Shown here piece after piece: positions 36,740 through 45,311 of a DNA stretch of 64,000 nt. This DNA comes from Lacinutrix sp. WUR7. GTDB taxonomy: Bacteria > Bacteroidota > Bacteroidia > Flavobacteriales > Flavobacteriaceae. How positions within the stretch are numbered: position 1 is the first letter of the stretch; each line of letters begins with the position of its first letter. The notes below the pieces were generated by a model. It was not told where the DNA came from, searched no databases, and saw nothing but the letters and a program-made list of their open reading frames with translations. Made by a program: the position numbers and the translations under genes. Location: contig NZ_CP045067.1 of assembly GCF_016864015.1 (NCBI RefSeq), forward strand, positions 3,482,001 to 3,546,000, in the 5' to 3' direction.

Positions 36740-36770
36740 TTGCCTTTGTAAAAAGTTTATTCTAAATTTG
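36740..36770 (+). promoter_or_regulatory. Bacteroidota-type promoter for the BLUF gene
   Basis: TTG at 36740-36742, 20 bp spacer, TAAATTTG at 36763-36770. Fits the Bacteroidota primary promoter pattern; the ATG lies 64 bp downstream. Confidence 0.5.
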
Positions 36771-36833
36771 TTTACCCTACTTACTTATTAATAGCAGTAA
36801 AACAACCCTATTCGAACCCAAATAGTATTCAAT

Positions 36834-37274
36834 ATGAAATTACGCCGTCTAGTTTACTCTAGTCATGCAATCGTGCCACTTAGTAAACGTGCCTTGTTAG
36901 ACTTACTCCACGAAGCTCGTGGTTACAATATGATAGATAATATTAGTGGGGTATTGATGTATAAAGAAGGTTATTTTCTTCAGGTTATTGAGGGAGAACC
37001 AGAAACTATAGATGCCCTTTTTATCCGTCTGAAAAAAGATACTAGGCATTCGGATATTAAAATCCTTTTTGAAACTCCTACAGACCATCGTTTGTTTGAA
37101 AATTGGGCTATGGGTTGTGCCGATTTTGATGATCCTACTTTGAGTATGCTCCCCGGACTTCGTACTGATTTGGCAGATTCAAAAGTGGTAGAAGAACTTG
37201 TAAATAATCTTCCTGAAGTTGCTAATTTTCTAATCGAAAACCTAACAGATCAACAAATACAGGATCCAAAATAA
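36834..37274 (+). CDS. BLUF-domain blue-light photoreceptor (short, single domain)
   Basis: 146 residues, one FAD-binding BLUF domain (about 4-95) and a short C-terminal helical cap. The key residues align with those of cyanobacterial PixD by position as well as identity: Y8 (RLVYSS), N32, Q50 (FLQVIEGE), W91 and M93 (WAMGC). So the light-switch chemistry (flavin-Tyr-Gln) should be intact. No output domain is fused, so it would signal through protein contacts. It is solo; no cyclase, kinase or regulator is next to it. Own promoter at 36740-36770. Could sense light for a gliding or surface-life response (speculation). Confidence 0.93.
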   Translation: MKLRRLVYSSHAIVPLSKRALLDLLHEARGYNMIDNISGVLMYKEGYFLQVIEGEPETIDALFIRLKKDTRHSDIKILFETPTDHRLFENWAMGCADFDDPTLSMLPGLRTDLADSKVVEELVNNLPEVANFLIENLTDQQIQDPK

Positions 37275-37544
37275 GAGTTCTTTAACTCATTTTCTATTTT
37301 ATTTTAAACCCCTTACTATTGGTTACTTTACATTTCAAACAATTAAAGGAAAAAGTGACTATATAGAAAAGCTAAACAATTTGTTACTGAATACTATTGC
37401 TAAAAACACCAATAATTAATTATAAGATTATTCACTTTTCACAAAGACTAGCATATTTTTCACATTCCGTTTTATTTACTAACTTAGTCACTTAATTCTA
37501 TATTTATATTCCCATAAAACTACATACTATTTAAAAAGATAAAA

Positions 37545-39533
37545 ATGAAAAAAATTACATTTCTTACCCTATTACTTTTACCATTATTTGCTTCCTCACA
37601 AATAGCACTAAATCAAATCGATGATTTTGAAGGATATACTACTGAAAATTGGACAAATAACAATACTACCTTAGCAAATCAAAATATACTTAACGATGGA
37701 CCTAATGGAGTGGATGACAAATTTTTAAGAGTCCGATCTAATAGTGGTACTGGAGTAGAATCTAGATTAGTAACATTTAATAATGCCCAATGGCAAGGGG
37801 ATTATGTTGATGCTGGAATTACATATATTTCTATGGATGTTAGAAATTCGGGGACTAACACGATTACATTAAGATTAGCATTCGAAAATGATAACTGGAC
37901 AAATGATCCACAATGGACTTCTACAAATCCTATTGCTATTATTCCTGGTGAAGGATGGCAAACTATAGTATTTCCAATGGATGAAGAATCCTTAACAAGA
38001 TTGGGACATACTAATTCTTACAATGGGACTTTTAGTGCTATTACCGAAATGCGTATTATTCATAATGATGCACCAAGTTGGAACTCAGATTATATGGAAG
38101 CGGTATTAGATATCGATAATATACATGCAAGAAATGAGGATATGGGCTTAGCAGATTTAAATGAACCTAAAATATCTTTAAATCTAATAGATGATTTTGA
38201 AAGATCTACAGCTAAAAACTGGACAAAAGACAATTATGCTGCAGTTCCTAATCAAAATATTACTACCGATGGTCCTAACGGGATGGATGATAATTTCTTA
38301 AGACTTCAATCTATTAATGGTACAGGATTAGACTCTAGATTGGTAACATATAATAATGCCCAATGGCAAGGTGATTACGTCGATGCTGGAGTTACTTATA
38401 TTTCTATGGATGTTAGAAATTCGGGAGCTAACATAATCACATTAAGATTATCTTTTGAAAATGATAATTGGACAAATGATCCGAGATGGAGTTCTACAAA
38501 TCCAATTTCTGTTATTCCTGGCGAAGGATGGCAAACCATTGTTTTTCCAATTGATGAAGAATCCTTAACAAGACTAGGACATACTAATTCTTACAATGGT
38601 ACTTTTAGTGCTATTACCGAAGTACGTATTATTCATAATGACGCACCAGATTGGGAAGGAGATTCTATTGAAGCGATATTAGATATGGATAATATGCAAG
38701 CAAGAGATGAAGATATGGGTTTAGTTAGCTTAGATTTACCTAAAATATCTTTAAACCTAGAAGATGATTTTGAAGGATTTACTGCTGAGAATTGGACAAA
38801 AGACGATTCATCTACATTACCAAATGAAAACATTGCTACCGATGGCCCTAACGGGATGGATGATAATTTCTTAAGAGTTCAATCTAACGGAAATACAGGG
38901 TCAGATGCTAAATTAGCAACATTTAATAATGCACAATGGGAAGGTGATTATGTCGATGCTGGAGTCAGCTATATTTCTATGGATGTTAGAAATTCAAGTA
39001 CAAACGTAATCATATTGCGATTAGCATTCGAAAATGACAACTGGACCAATGATCCACGATGGAGTTCTACAAACCCAATTGCAGTTGTTCCTGGTCAAGG
39101 ATGGAAAACAATTATATTTCCAATAGATGAGCAATCCTTAACAAAACTAGGGCATACCAATTCTTATAATGGTACTTTTAGTGCTATTACCGAACTACGT
39201 ATTATCCACAATGATGTACCAGATTGGGAAGGAGATTCTATAGAGGCTATATTAGATATTGATAATATACAAGCTAGAGATGAAGAATTGAGCATCGTAG
39301 ATATTCAAAATCCAACGCAAAAAATCAAAGTTTTTCCAAATCCAGCATCTCATTTTATACAAATAGAAGGAGTCTTAGAGCAATCGGAATATACTGTTTT
39401 TGATATAAATGGAAAAATAGTTTTACAAGGACAAACTAATATTCAAAATAGCATTAATATTCAAAAATTGGTTAAGGGAACTTATTTTTTAAACATAGCT
39501 TCTTACAATACATTTAAGTTTATTAAACATTAA
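37545..39533 (+). CDS. T9SS-secreted protein with three 190-residue repeats
   Basis: 662 residues. Signal peptide (MKKITFLTLLLLPLFASSQ) is followed by three tandem units beginning at residues about 25, 215 and 405. Each starts with an N/E-D-D-F-E motif and contains NWT, DGPNG(V/M)DD, a DVRNS stretch, LRLAFENDNWTNDP, and NSYNGTFSAITE. The units are 570 and 573 bp apart and very similar even at DNA level, so duplication is recent or homogenised. The fold looks like a beta-sandwich carbohydrate-binding or adhesin domain, but no family can be named. The last 75 residues are a T9SS type A sorting domain (FPNPASHFIQIEG.. LVKGTYFLNI). Surface-exposed or secreted. Terminator at 39573-39622. Confidence 0.9.
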   Translation: MKKITFLTLLLLPLFASSQIALNQIDDFEGYTTENWTNNNTTLANQNILNDGPNGVDDKFLRVRSNSGTGVESRLVTFNNAQWQGDYVDAGITYISMDVRNSGTNTITLRLAFENDNWTNDPQWTSTNPIAIIPGEGWQTIVFPMDEESLTRLGHTNSYNGTFSAITEMRIIHNDAPSWNSDYMEAVLDIDNIHARNEDMGLADLNEPKISLNLIDDFERSTAKNWTKDNYAAVPNQNITTDGPNGMDDNFLRLQSINGTGLDSRLVTYNNAQWQGDYVDAGVTYISMDVRNSGANIITLRLSFENDNWTNDPRWSSTNPISVIPGEGWQTIVFPIDEESLTRLGHTNSYNGTFSAITEVRIIHNDAPDWEGDSIEAILDMDNMQARDEDMGLVSLDLPKISLNLEDDFEGFTAENWTKDDSSTLPNENIATDGPNGMDDNFLRVQSNGNTGSDAKLATFNNAQWEGDYVDAGVSYISMDVRNSSTNVIILRLAFENDNWTNDPRWSSTNPIAVVPGQGWKTIIFPIDEQSLTKLGHTNSYNGTFSAITELRIIHNDVPDWEGDSIEAILDIDNIQARDEELSIVDIQNPTQKIKVFPNPASHFIQIEGVLEQSEYTVFDINGKIVLQGQTNIQNSINIQKLVKGTYFLNIASYNTFKFIKH

Positions 39534-39572
39534 ATAGGATTAAAAAACCTATAGCTATACCTAGTAAAAAAC

Positions 39573-39622
39573 AAGCATAGAAAAGACATTTAATCCCACT
39601 TAAATAATACTTTTCTATGCTT
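39573..39622. terminator. Large-loop terminator-like hairpin
   Basis: 13-bp perfect inverted repeat AAGCATAGAAAAG/CTTTTCTATGCTT separated by 24 bp, followed by TTTTTA. It lies between the T9SS gene and the minus-strand interrupted frame, and may serve both. Confidence 0.6.
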
Positions 39623-39626
39623 TTTA

Positions 39627-40106
39627 TTATTTATTTTCCATTCTAAGCTGTTCTAATTTCTCTTGAATAAAATCTACATGTTGCTTTTTAACCTCCGTCT
39701 TATTAAGTCCGTTAAGCTTTCCAACATACCCTGTAAAAATCTGACTAATATTCAGCGGCGTAACACTTTGTTTATGCGAAGCACTATGACAGACAAAACA
39801 ATTAAATAAATCACTACTTGAGGTTTCATGAATGGTTTTAGATTTATAGCCAATTTGTGCATAGGTTTCATAGGCTTCTATTATATTAATGGTTTGGATT
39901 TTTGCATGTTATTATTTCTTAATTTTATATAACCTAACAACGCTTTTTACTGTTGTGACCCAATTGGATACTGCGACCCAATCAGATTTTGCAATTTTAG
40001 ATACATGTATGTAATCTGGTGTCATTTCGGTTTTCAAATCTTTTCTGAGATCGTACTTACATCCAAAAGCTGTGGTTAAAACGATAAAAATCAATATAGG
40101 TTTCAT
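39627..40106 (-). pseudogene. Lipoprotein/c-type cytochrome frame broken by two in-frame stops
   Basis: The minus strand starts with a 64-residue lipoprotein (MKPILIFIVLTTAFGC, Cys16) ending at a double TAA (39909-39914). In the same frame, with no start codon, the reading continues for 93 codons to 39627: HAKIQTINIIEAYETYAQIG.. then CFVCHSASHK, a CxxCH covalent haem-binding motif, and a helical C-terminus. A single frame of about 158 codons with two adjacent stops looks like a decayed or truncated cytochrome c-like lipoprotein; two unrelated remnants fused by deletion would also fit. The 64-residue part could still be made. Next to the arsenic operon but in the opposite direction. Confidence 0.6.
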
Positions 40107-40483
40107 AAGGTATCTATAGTTTAAAACGGATTTATTTTCTTAGTAACACTGTAAAGGTCTGATTTTAAACATAATAAGAAAATAGTGTAAATACCTGAAT
40201 CACAAATAGTTATAAATACGTATTTCTTTTATTTTAAATAATTTAGTAACCAAATACAATACTTCCATTTAGTAAAATCTGTAATAAAAAAAACAATTTA
40301 CTTATTCATAATTATACTTTTTACAACGAAAACCCATAGAACAGAAATGTAAATCGCTTGGCATATTGCGCAAAACGAAGAAAAACGACTTCCGTTTTTA
40401 AAATATATTCTACTTTTTTTGAAAACATAAATACAAAGTAAAATATTAATCGTAATATTGCAATGAACAAATAAATAAAACAA
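40107..40483. other. 377-bp A/T-rich region upstream of arsR
   Basis: The minus-strand frames here (40298-40602) overlap arsR on the other strand and have no domain, so I treat them as chance. The only recognisable element is the operator-like site just ahead of arsR (40449-40464). Confidence 0.6.
40449..40464 (+). promoter_or_regulatory. ArsR operator-like site 1
   Basis: ATCGTA-N5-GCAAT, an imperfect inverted repeat located 19 bp ahead of arsR. It continues into GAACAAATA. The same pattern with the same spacing recurs at 40831, upstream of DUF6428, so it is probably the ArsR-binding site; the resemblance to ArsR dyads is my reading. Confidence 0.5.
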
Positions 40484-40813
40484 ATGGGATTAGCAAAAAC
40501 AGAAATGTTTTCAGACCAACAAAACGAAATTGCATTGTTTGCAAAAGCTTTTGGGCATCCGGCAAGAGTCGCTATTTTACAGCACTTATTTAAAATAAAC
40601 ACTTGTGTTTGTGGGGATCTAGTTAACGAAATAGGCTTAGCACAACCTACTATTTCACAACATTTAAAAGAACTAAAACATTTAGGTTTAATTAAAGGAA
40701 ACGTCGAAGGAACTAGTGTATGCTACTGTATAGATACCGAGAATTGGAGTAAAATGAAACAGGTAATGCACACTTTTTTAGATCAAGATATAAACAACAC
40801 AGAATGTTGTTAA
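40484..40813 (+). CDS. arsR: ArsR/SmtB family metalloregulator
   Basis: 109 residues. Winged helix-turn-helix repressor of the ArsR family (LFAKAFGHPARVAILQHLF.. CVCGDLVNEIGLAQPTISQHLKELKHLGLIKG). Metalloid-sensing cysteines fit: C41 and C43 in TCVCGDL (the alpha3-type CxC position), C80 and C82 in VCYC, and a vicinal pair C108/C109 at the very C-terminus. Such cysteines bind As(III)/Sb(III) and release DNA. First gene of the operon arsR-DUF6428-arsC-acr3. Operator-like sites lie upstream (40449) and between it and the next gene (40831). Confidence 0.93.
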   Translation: MGLAKTEMFSDQQNEIALFAKAFGHPARVAILQHLFKINTCVCGDLVNEIGLAQPTISQHLKELKHLGLIKGNVEGTSVCYCIDTENWSKMKQVMHTFLDQDINNTECC

Positions 40814-40830
40814 AAAAATTTAAATGATTA

Positions 40831-40846
40831 ATCGTATAATCGCAAT
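40831..40846 (+). promoter_or_regulatory. ArsR operator-like site 2
   Basis: ATCGTA-N5-GCAAT with the same 11-bp offset as site 1 and the same following AACAAATA. It is 15 bp ahead of the DUF6428 start codon, suggesting a second ArsR-controlled promoter for the rest of the operon. Confidence 0.5.
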
Positions 40847-40860
40847 AAACAAATACACTT

Positions 40861-41328
40861 ATGAAACTTTCAGAAATTAAAAACCATTTACAACAATTAG
40901 AAACCATTGCTTTTCAATTACCAAATGGCGAATTAGTACCAAACCATTTTCATGTTACCGAAGTTGGTAAAATCACCAAACATTTTATCGATTGTGGTGG
41001 AACGGTAAGAAAAGAAGAAGTTGTAAACTTTCAATTATGGAATGCCAACGATTACGATCACAGATTGCATCCTGAAAAATTAATGCACATTATAGAACTT
41101 TCAGAAAAAACGCTAGGTATCGAAGATTTAGAGATTGAAGTAGAATACCAAGCGGATACTATTGGTAAATTCGGATTAGATTTTGACGGAACAAACTTCG
41201 TACTTACTACCAAACAAACAGACTGTTTAGCAAAAGATAATTGTGGAATTCCTACAGAAAAACCAAAATTACAATTCTCAGACATCCCAACAGGAAACTC
41301 TTGCGAACCAGGAAGCGGTTGCTGCTAA
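40861..41328 (+). CDS. DUF6428 family protein of arsenic operons
   Basis: 155 residues, soluble. DUF6428: MKLSEIKNHLQQLETIAFQL.. VPNHFHVTEVGKITKHFIDCGG.. VVNFQLWNANDYDHRLHPEKL. The C-terminal tail ends with a run of cysteines (SCEPGSGCC), like the CC end of ArsR just upstream, so a metalloid-binding or cysteine-relay role is plausible (inference). The family is found next to arsR/arsC/acr3 in Bacteroidota and has no described function. 47 bp after arsR with an operator-like site in between; 24 bp ahead of arsC. Confidence 0.88.
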   Translation: MKLSEIKNHLQQLETIAFQLPNGELVPNHFHVTEVGKITKHFIDCGGTVRKEEVVNFQLWNANDYDHRLHPEKLMHIIELSEKTLGIEDLEIEVEYQADTIGKFGLDFDGTNFVLTTKQTDCLAKDNCGIPTEKPKLQFSDIPTGNSCEPGSGCC

Positions 41329-41352
41329 TTTATTCTTAAACACCAATAAAAA

Positions 41353-41970
41353 ATGACATTATTTAAATCTATTGAAGCTTCTATTGCAACGTTAAATACG
41401 GATAGTATAAGTGCTACTCGCAAAGAAACGCTACATCCCTTAGTTACTTTTATTCAAGAAAAAGCACATGCAAATCAAGAAATTAGATTAAACTTTATTT
41501 GCACGCACAATTCTAGAAGAAGTCATTTATCCCAAGTTTGGGCGCAAACCTTAGCATACCATTTTGGTATTAAAAATGTGTTTTGTTATTCTGGAGGAAC
41601 CGAGGCTACTGCCCTATTTCCTATGGTTGCAGAAACCTTAAAAAACACAGGTTTTGAAGTAAACACCATTTCCGAAGGTAAAAACCCAGTATACACGATT
41701 AAATATTCCAATAACGAACATCCTGTTATCTGTTTTTCTAAAAAACTGGATGCGAATTTTAATCCGAAATCGGAATTTGCCGCAATCATGACCTGCTCGC
41801 AAGCAGATGGTGGTTGTCCGTTTATTGCTGGTGCAGAAAAACGCATTCCTATTACTTTCGAAGATCCAAAAGCGTTTGATAATAAACCACAACAAGCAGA
41901 AAAGTACAACGAAAGAAGCCTACAAATTGCAACCGAATTATTTTACGTATTCTCTCAAATTCAATCTTAA
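41353..41970 (+). CDS. arsC: Arsenate reductase, low-MW phosphatase type
   Basis: 205 residues. Low-molecular-weight tyrosine-phosphatase fold with P-loop C50-X5-R56 (CTHNSRR). The two further redox cysteines of thioredoxin-coupled arsenate reductases are conserved as C148-X6-C155 ([11 protein letters not shown]), followed by a P-x-x-FEDP segment as in Staphylococcus aureus ArsC (C82/C89). So it should reduce As(V) to As(III) with thioredoxin and not glutaredoxin. N-terminus about 45 residues longer than S. aureus ArsC. 2 bp ahead of acr3. Identity as ArsC and not a plain phosphatase rests on those two cysteines and the operon. Confidence 0.92.
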   Translation: MTLFKSIEASIATLNTDSISATRKETLHPLVTFIQEKAHANQEIRLNFICTHNSRRSHLSQVWAQTLAYHFGIKNVFCYSGGTEATALFPMVAETLKNTGFEVNTISEGKNPVYTIKYSNNEHPVICFSKKLDANFNPKSEFAAIMTCSQADGGCPFIAGAEKRIPITFEDPKAFDNKPQQAEKYNERSLQIATELFYVFSQIQS

Positions 41971-41972
41971 AA

Positions 41973-43022
41973 ATGGCAGTACCAAAAAAATTAAGTTTCC
42001 TAGATAAAAACCTAACCCTATGGATTTTTGTAGCCATGGCATTAGGTGTTTCTATTGGCTATTTTTCGCCTAACTTTCCAGATTTCATCAACTCGTTAAG
42101 CCACGGAACAACTAATATTCCAATTGCAATTGGTTTAATTTTAATGATGTATCCGCCTTTAGCAAAGGTGAATTATTCCTTATTACCAAAAGTTTTTAAA
42201 AACACGAAAATCCTTTCTATTTCGCTTATTCTAAATTGGATTATCGGTCCTGTTTTAATGTTTATTCTGGCGATTACTTTTTTAAGAGACTATCCGGAAT
42301 ATATGGTTGGACTGATACTAATTGGTCTTGCTCGTTGCATTGCTATGGTTTTAGTTTGGAATGATCTTGCCGAAGGAAACAGTGAATACGGTGCAGGTTT
42401 AGTCGCTTTAAACAGTATTTTTCAAGTGTTTGCATATAGTTTTTATGCATGGCTTTTTATAACCGTGCTTCCGCCCTATTTTGGATTTGAAGGTGCCATC
42501 GTAGATATTTCTATTGCAACCATTGCCGAAAGTGTCGCTATTTATTTAGGAATACCTTTCCTTTTAGGAATACTAAGTCGTGTAATTCTTGTTCCGTTAA
42601 AAGGAGAAGAATGGTACACCAAAAAGTTCATTCCTACCATCTCACCAATTACTTTAATTGCGCTACTTTTTACTATTGTGGTTATGTTTTCGTTAAAAGG
42701 AGAATTGATTGTAGAAATACCAATGGATGTAGTTATTATTGCCATTCCACTGCTAATTTACTTTACGTTAATGTTTCTTATTGGCTTTTTCTTTACCAAA
42801 GCTACAGGTGCAACTTATGATAAAACAGCTTCGGTGGCATTTACAGCAGCTGGAAATAATTTCGAATTAGCCATTGCAGTTGCAATTGCTGTATTTGGGT
42901 TGAATTCCGGACAAGCATTCGCAGGAGTTATTGGTCCGCTTGTAGAAGTTCCCGCATTAATTTTATTGGTTAGAGTTTCCTTTTGGCTTCGAAAGAAATA
43001 TTTTGGAAATGAGAATACTTAA
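41973..43022 (+). CDS. arsB: ACR3-type arsenite efflux transporter
   Basis: 349 residues, 10 transmembrane helices, inner membrane. Matches ACR3 (not ArsB of the E. coli type): [40 protein letters not shown] containing the essential Cys of ACR3, and [21 protein letters not shown]. Exports arsenite produced by ArsC. 2 bp after arsC, last gene of the ars operon. Its 3' end (42920-43010) is repeated, with 5 differences in 91 bp, after the glycosyltransferase genes at 45311-45425, so the downstream junction is a recombination scar. Symbol arsB is used loosely; acr3 is equally correct. Confidence 0.92.
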   Translation: MAVPKKLSFLDKNLTLWIFVAMALGVSIGYFSPNFPDFINSLSHGTTNIPIAIGLILMMYPPLAKVNYSLLPKVFKNTKILSISLILNWIIGPVLMFILAITFLRDYPEYMVGLILIGLARCIAMVLVWNDLAEGNSEYGAGLVALNSIFQVFAYSFYAWLFITVLPPYFGFEGAIVDISIATIAESVAIYLGIPFLLGILSRVILVPLKGEEWYTKKFIPTISPITLIALLFTIVVMFSLKGELIVEIPMDVVIIAIPLLIYFTLMFLIGFFFTKATGATYDKTASVAFTAAGNNFELAIAVAIAVFGLNSGQAFAGVIGPLVEVPALILLVRVSFWLRKKYFGNENT

Positions 43023-43042
43023 ACTTGACTTTGTGAAATAAT

Positions 43043-43097
43043 TCAAGTAGTTTCGCTTAACATATACAAGTAGTTAAAATAAACTTGTATTACTTGA
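43043..43097. repeat. Nested inverted repeats at the acr3/glycosyltransferase junction
   Basis: Outer arms TCAAGTA (43043-43049) and TACTTGA (43091-43097) enclose inner arms TACAAG (43065-43070) and CTTGTA (43084-43089). It lies exactly where the foreign-looking cassette begins, 21 bp after the acr3 stop, and could be a terminator, a regulator site or a recombination remnant. Confidence 0.5.
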
Positions 43098-43122
43098 GTT
43101 GAAGCCAATTTATTGAATGTAA

Positions 43123-43881
43123 ATGATATTAGATAACAAAGTAATAGTTGTTTTACCAGCTTACAATGCTGCAAAAACCTTAGAAAACACTTATAATGAA
43201 ATCCCTTTTGATATCGTTGATGAAATAATTCTGGTAGATGATAATAGCACAGACGATACTCTTAAAGTTGCCGAAAAACTTAAAATAAAACATATCATTA
43301 AGCATAATAAAAACAAAGGTTATGGTGGAAACCAAAAATCATGTTATAATAAAGCTTTAGAATTAGATGCGGATATTGTAGTAATGTTACATCCTGATTA
43401 CCAATACACCCCAAAACTTATTCATTCTATGTGCTATTTAATTGCGCATAACTTATATGATGTGGTGTTAGGTTCCAGAATATTAGGAAATGGCGCATTA
43501 TTAGGAGGTATGCCAATATATAAGTATATCTGCAATAGAATACTCACCCTTTTTCAAAATATAATGATTGGTCAAAAGTTATCGGAATACCATACTGGAT
43601 ATAGAGCCTTTTCTTCTAAAGTTTTGAAATCTATCGACTATTCAAAAAACTCAGACAACTTTGTTTTTGATAATCAAATGCTATCTCAAATTGTATTTTA
43701 TAATTACGAAATTGCAGAAATTACATGTCCAACAAAATATTTTGAAGAGGCTTCTTCTATTAATTTAAAAAGTAGTGTCATTTATGGTTTAGGAGTTGTT
43801 AAAACATCCTGTATGTTTTTCTTAGCAAAGCGTATGAAAATGAATTTTACAATTTTTCAAAAACGATTAGACCAAAACTAA
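43123..43881 (+). CDS. Family 2 glycosyltransferase (DPM1-like)
   Basis: 252 residues. GT-A fold: VVLPAYNAAKTLENTYNEI, ILVDDNSTDDTLKVAEKL, DADIVVMLHPDYQY (in place of the DxD-type motif) and YHTGYRAFSSKVLKSI near the acceptor site. No transmembrane helices. Such enzymes link a sugar from GDP/UDP-sugar to a polyprenyl phosphate; with the next gene this suggests a membrane sugar-transfer pair. Stop and start overlap with the next gene in TAATG. Base composition here is visibly more A/T-rich than the arsenic genes. It is bounded by the acr3 duplication, so probably acquired. Confidence 0.88.
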   Translation: MILDNKVIVVLPAYNAAKTLENTYNEIPFDIVDEIILVDDNSTDDTLKVAEKLKIKHIIKHNKNKGYGGNQKSCYNKALELDADIVVMLHPDYQYTPKLIHSMCYLIAHNLYDVVLGSRILGNGALLGGMPIYKYICNRILTLFQNIMIGQKLSEYHTGYRAFSSKVLKSIDYSKNSDNFVFDNQMLSQIVFYNYEIAEITCPTKYFEEASSINLKSSVIYGLGVVKTSCMFFLAKRMKMNFTIFQKRLDQN

Positions 43882-45302
43882 TGTTAAAACTAATTAAGGA
43901 TAATCTATTTTACTATTTAAGTTTAATTATATTAATAGTTTTATATACATCTAGTTTACAAAACAGTTTTTTTTGGGATACCATTCAATTAGCTTCCAAA
44001 CATGCTAATTATTATTTGTCTACTAATTTTTCAAATATATTATTACCTAATTCTATAGATAGTGGGCATATTCCAACCTTTGGGTTTTACCTTGCTTTCA
44101 TATGGAGTATTTTCGGAAAAAGCCTTATTGTTAGTCATTTATCCATGTTACCATTTGTAGTAGGAATTGTTTGGCAACTCAAAAAAGCGGTAACATTTTT
44201 CTTTAAAAAAGAGCATGTTGGTATTGTATTCTTATTAGTAGTATTAGACCCTACTTTATTAAGTCAGATCACTTTAATTTCACCAGACATTCCTTTAGTC
44301 TTTTTCTTTCTATTAGGTTTAAATAGTGTTCTCCAAAACAAAAAAAACATTTTATTAATTAGTATACTGCTACTTTTTCTTACCAGCATGCGAGGTATGA
44401 TGGTCGCTTTTTGTATTCTTATTATAGATGTTTTCTACAATGTGCATTTCAACAATTCCGTTAAGAATATATTTTATTCACTATTAAAAAGAAGCCAAAT
44501 ATATTTACCAGCTGTGTTCGTATTTATTTTCTTTAATCTTTACCATTATCTGGAAAAAGGATGGATTGGGTATCACGAAGATTCACCTTGGGCTAATTGT
44601 TTTGAATCTGTAAATTTAAAAGGGTACTTTTTTAATATAGGAATCTTATTTTGGCGAATTATTGACTTTGGTAGAATTGGAATTTGGATCGTATTTTCTA
44701 TCCTATTTCTAAAATATGGAAAACAAATATTTAGAGATAAGCTAACCCGACAACTGCTATTTATATTTATCTGTATTCTTCTTATTTTACCATTAAACAT
44801 GTTATGGGCAAAAAACTTACTTGCCCATAGATACCTATTACCTATATACTTAACTTTTTCTTTATTATGTGCTAGAATCTTATTTTATTCAAATTCTAGT
44901 GTAACTTTAAAACGAGTATTAATTGGTATTTGGTTACTGGCAATAACAACTGGTAATTTTTGGGTATATCCAGATAAAATTTCTCAAGGATGGGATTCTA
45001 CTTTAGGACACCTGCCATATTACAAACTTAGAAATCAAGCCATAAACTACTTAGAGGAACAAGAAATTGATATCGATCAAGTACAGTCCTTTTTTCCTAA
45101 TACTGCACGAATAGATAATATTGATTTAAATGGGAATCATAAAAATTTCAAAGGATTTAAAGCAGGTGCAGAATATGTTTTTTACTCAAACATCTACAAC
45201 ATCAGTGATAAAGATTATGAGGCGTTAACAAAGGAATATGACGTAATAAAAGAGTTTAAAAACCAAATTGTATTTATCAAAATCTACAAAAAACAAAAAT
45301 AA
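43881..45302 (+). CDS. Multi-pass membrane glycosyltransferase-like protein
   Basis: 473 residues with about 11-12 hydrophobic helices. The first periplasmic loop (SLQNSFFWDTIQLASKHANYY, with FWD and following helices) resembles the DE-motif region of GT39/GT-C (PMT/ArnT-like) enzymes that use polyprenyl-phosphate sugars. Later helices (LLIALVFLSPDIPLVF-like) are consistent with the class; the match is remote. A C-terminal soluble part of about 100 residues follows. Translationally coupled to the GT2 gene (TAATG), which would supply the lipid-linked sugar. The two are one cassette inside the acr3 duplication. Not assignable to a pathway. Confidence 0.72.
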   Translation: MLKLIKDNLFYYLSLIILIVLYTSSLQNSFFWDTIQLASKHANYYLSTNFSNILLPNSIDSGHIPTFGFYLAFIWSIFGKSLIVSHLSMLPFVVGIVWQLKKAVTFFFKKEHVGIVFLLVVLDPTLLSQITLISPDIPLVFFFLLGLNSVLQNKKNILLISILLLFLTSMRGMMVAFCILIIDVFYNVHFNNSVKNIFYSLLKRSQIYLPAVFVFIFFNLYHYLEKGWIGYHEDSPWANCFESVNLKGYFFNIGILFWRIIDFGRIGIWIVFSILFLKYGKQIFRDKLTRQLLFIFICILLILPLNMLWAKNLLAHRYLLPIYLTFSLLCARILFYSNSSVTLKRVLIGIWLLAITTGNFWVYPDKISQGWDSTLGHLPYYKLRNQAINYLEEQEIDIDQVQSFFPNTARIDNIDLNGNHKNFKGFKAGAEYVFYSNIYNISDKDYEALTKEYDVIKEFKNQIVFIKIYKKQK

Positions 45303-45311
45303 GTTTTATCC

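Noticed and set aside
40298-40602. Minus-strand frames over the arsR promoter
   Set aside because: They run into arsR on the other strand and have no recognisable domain.
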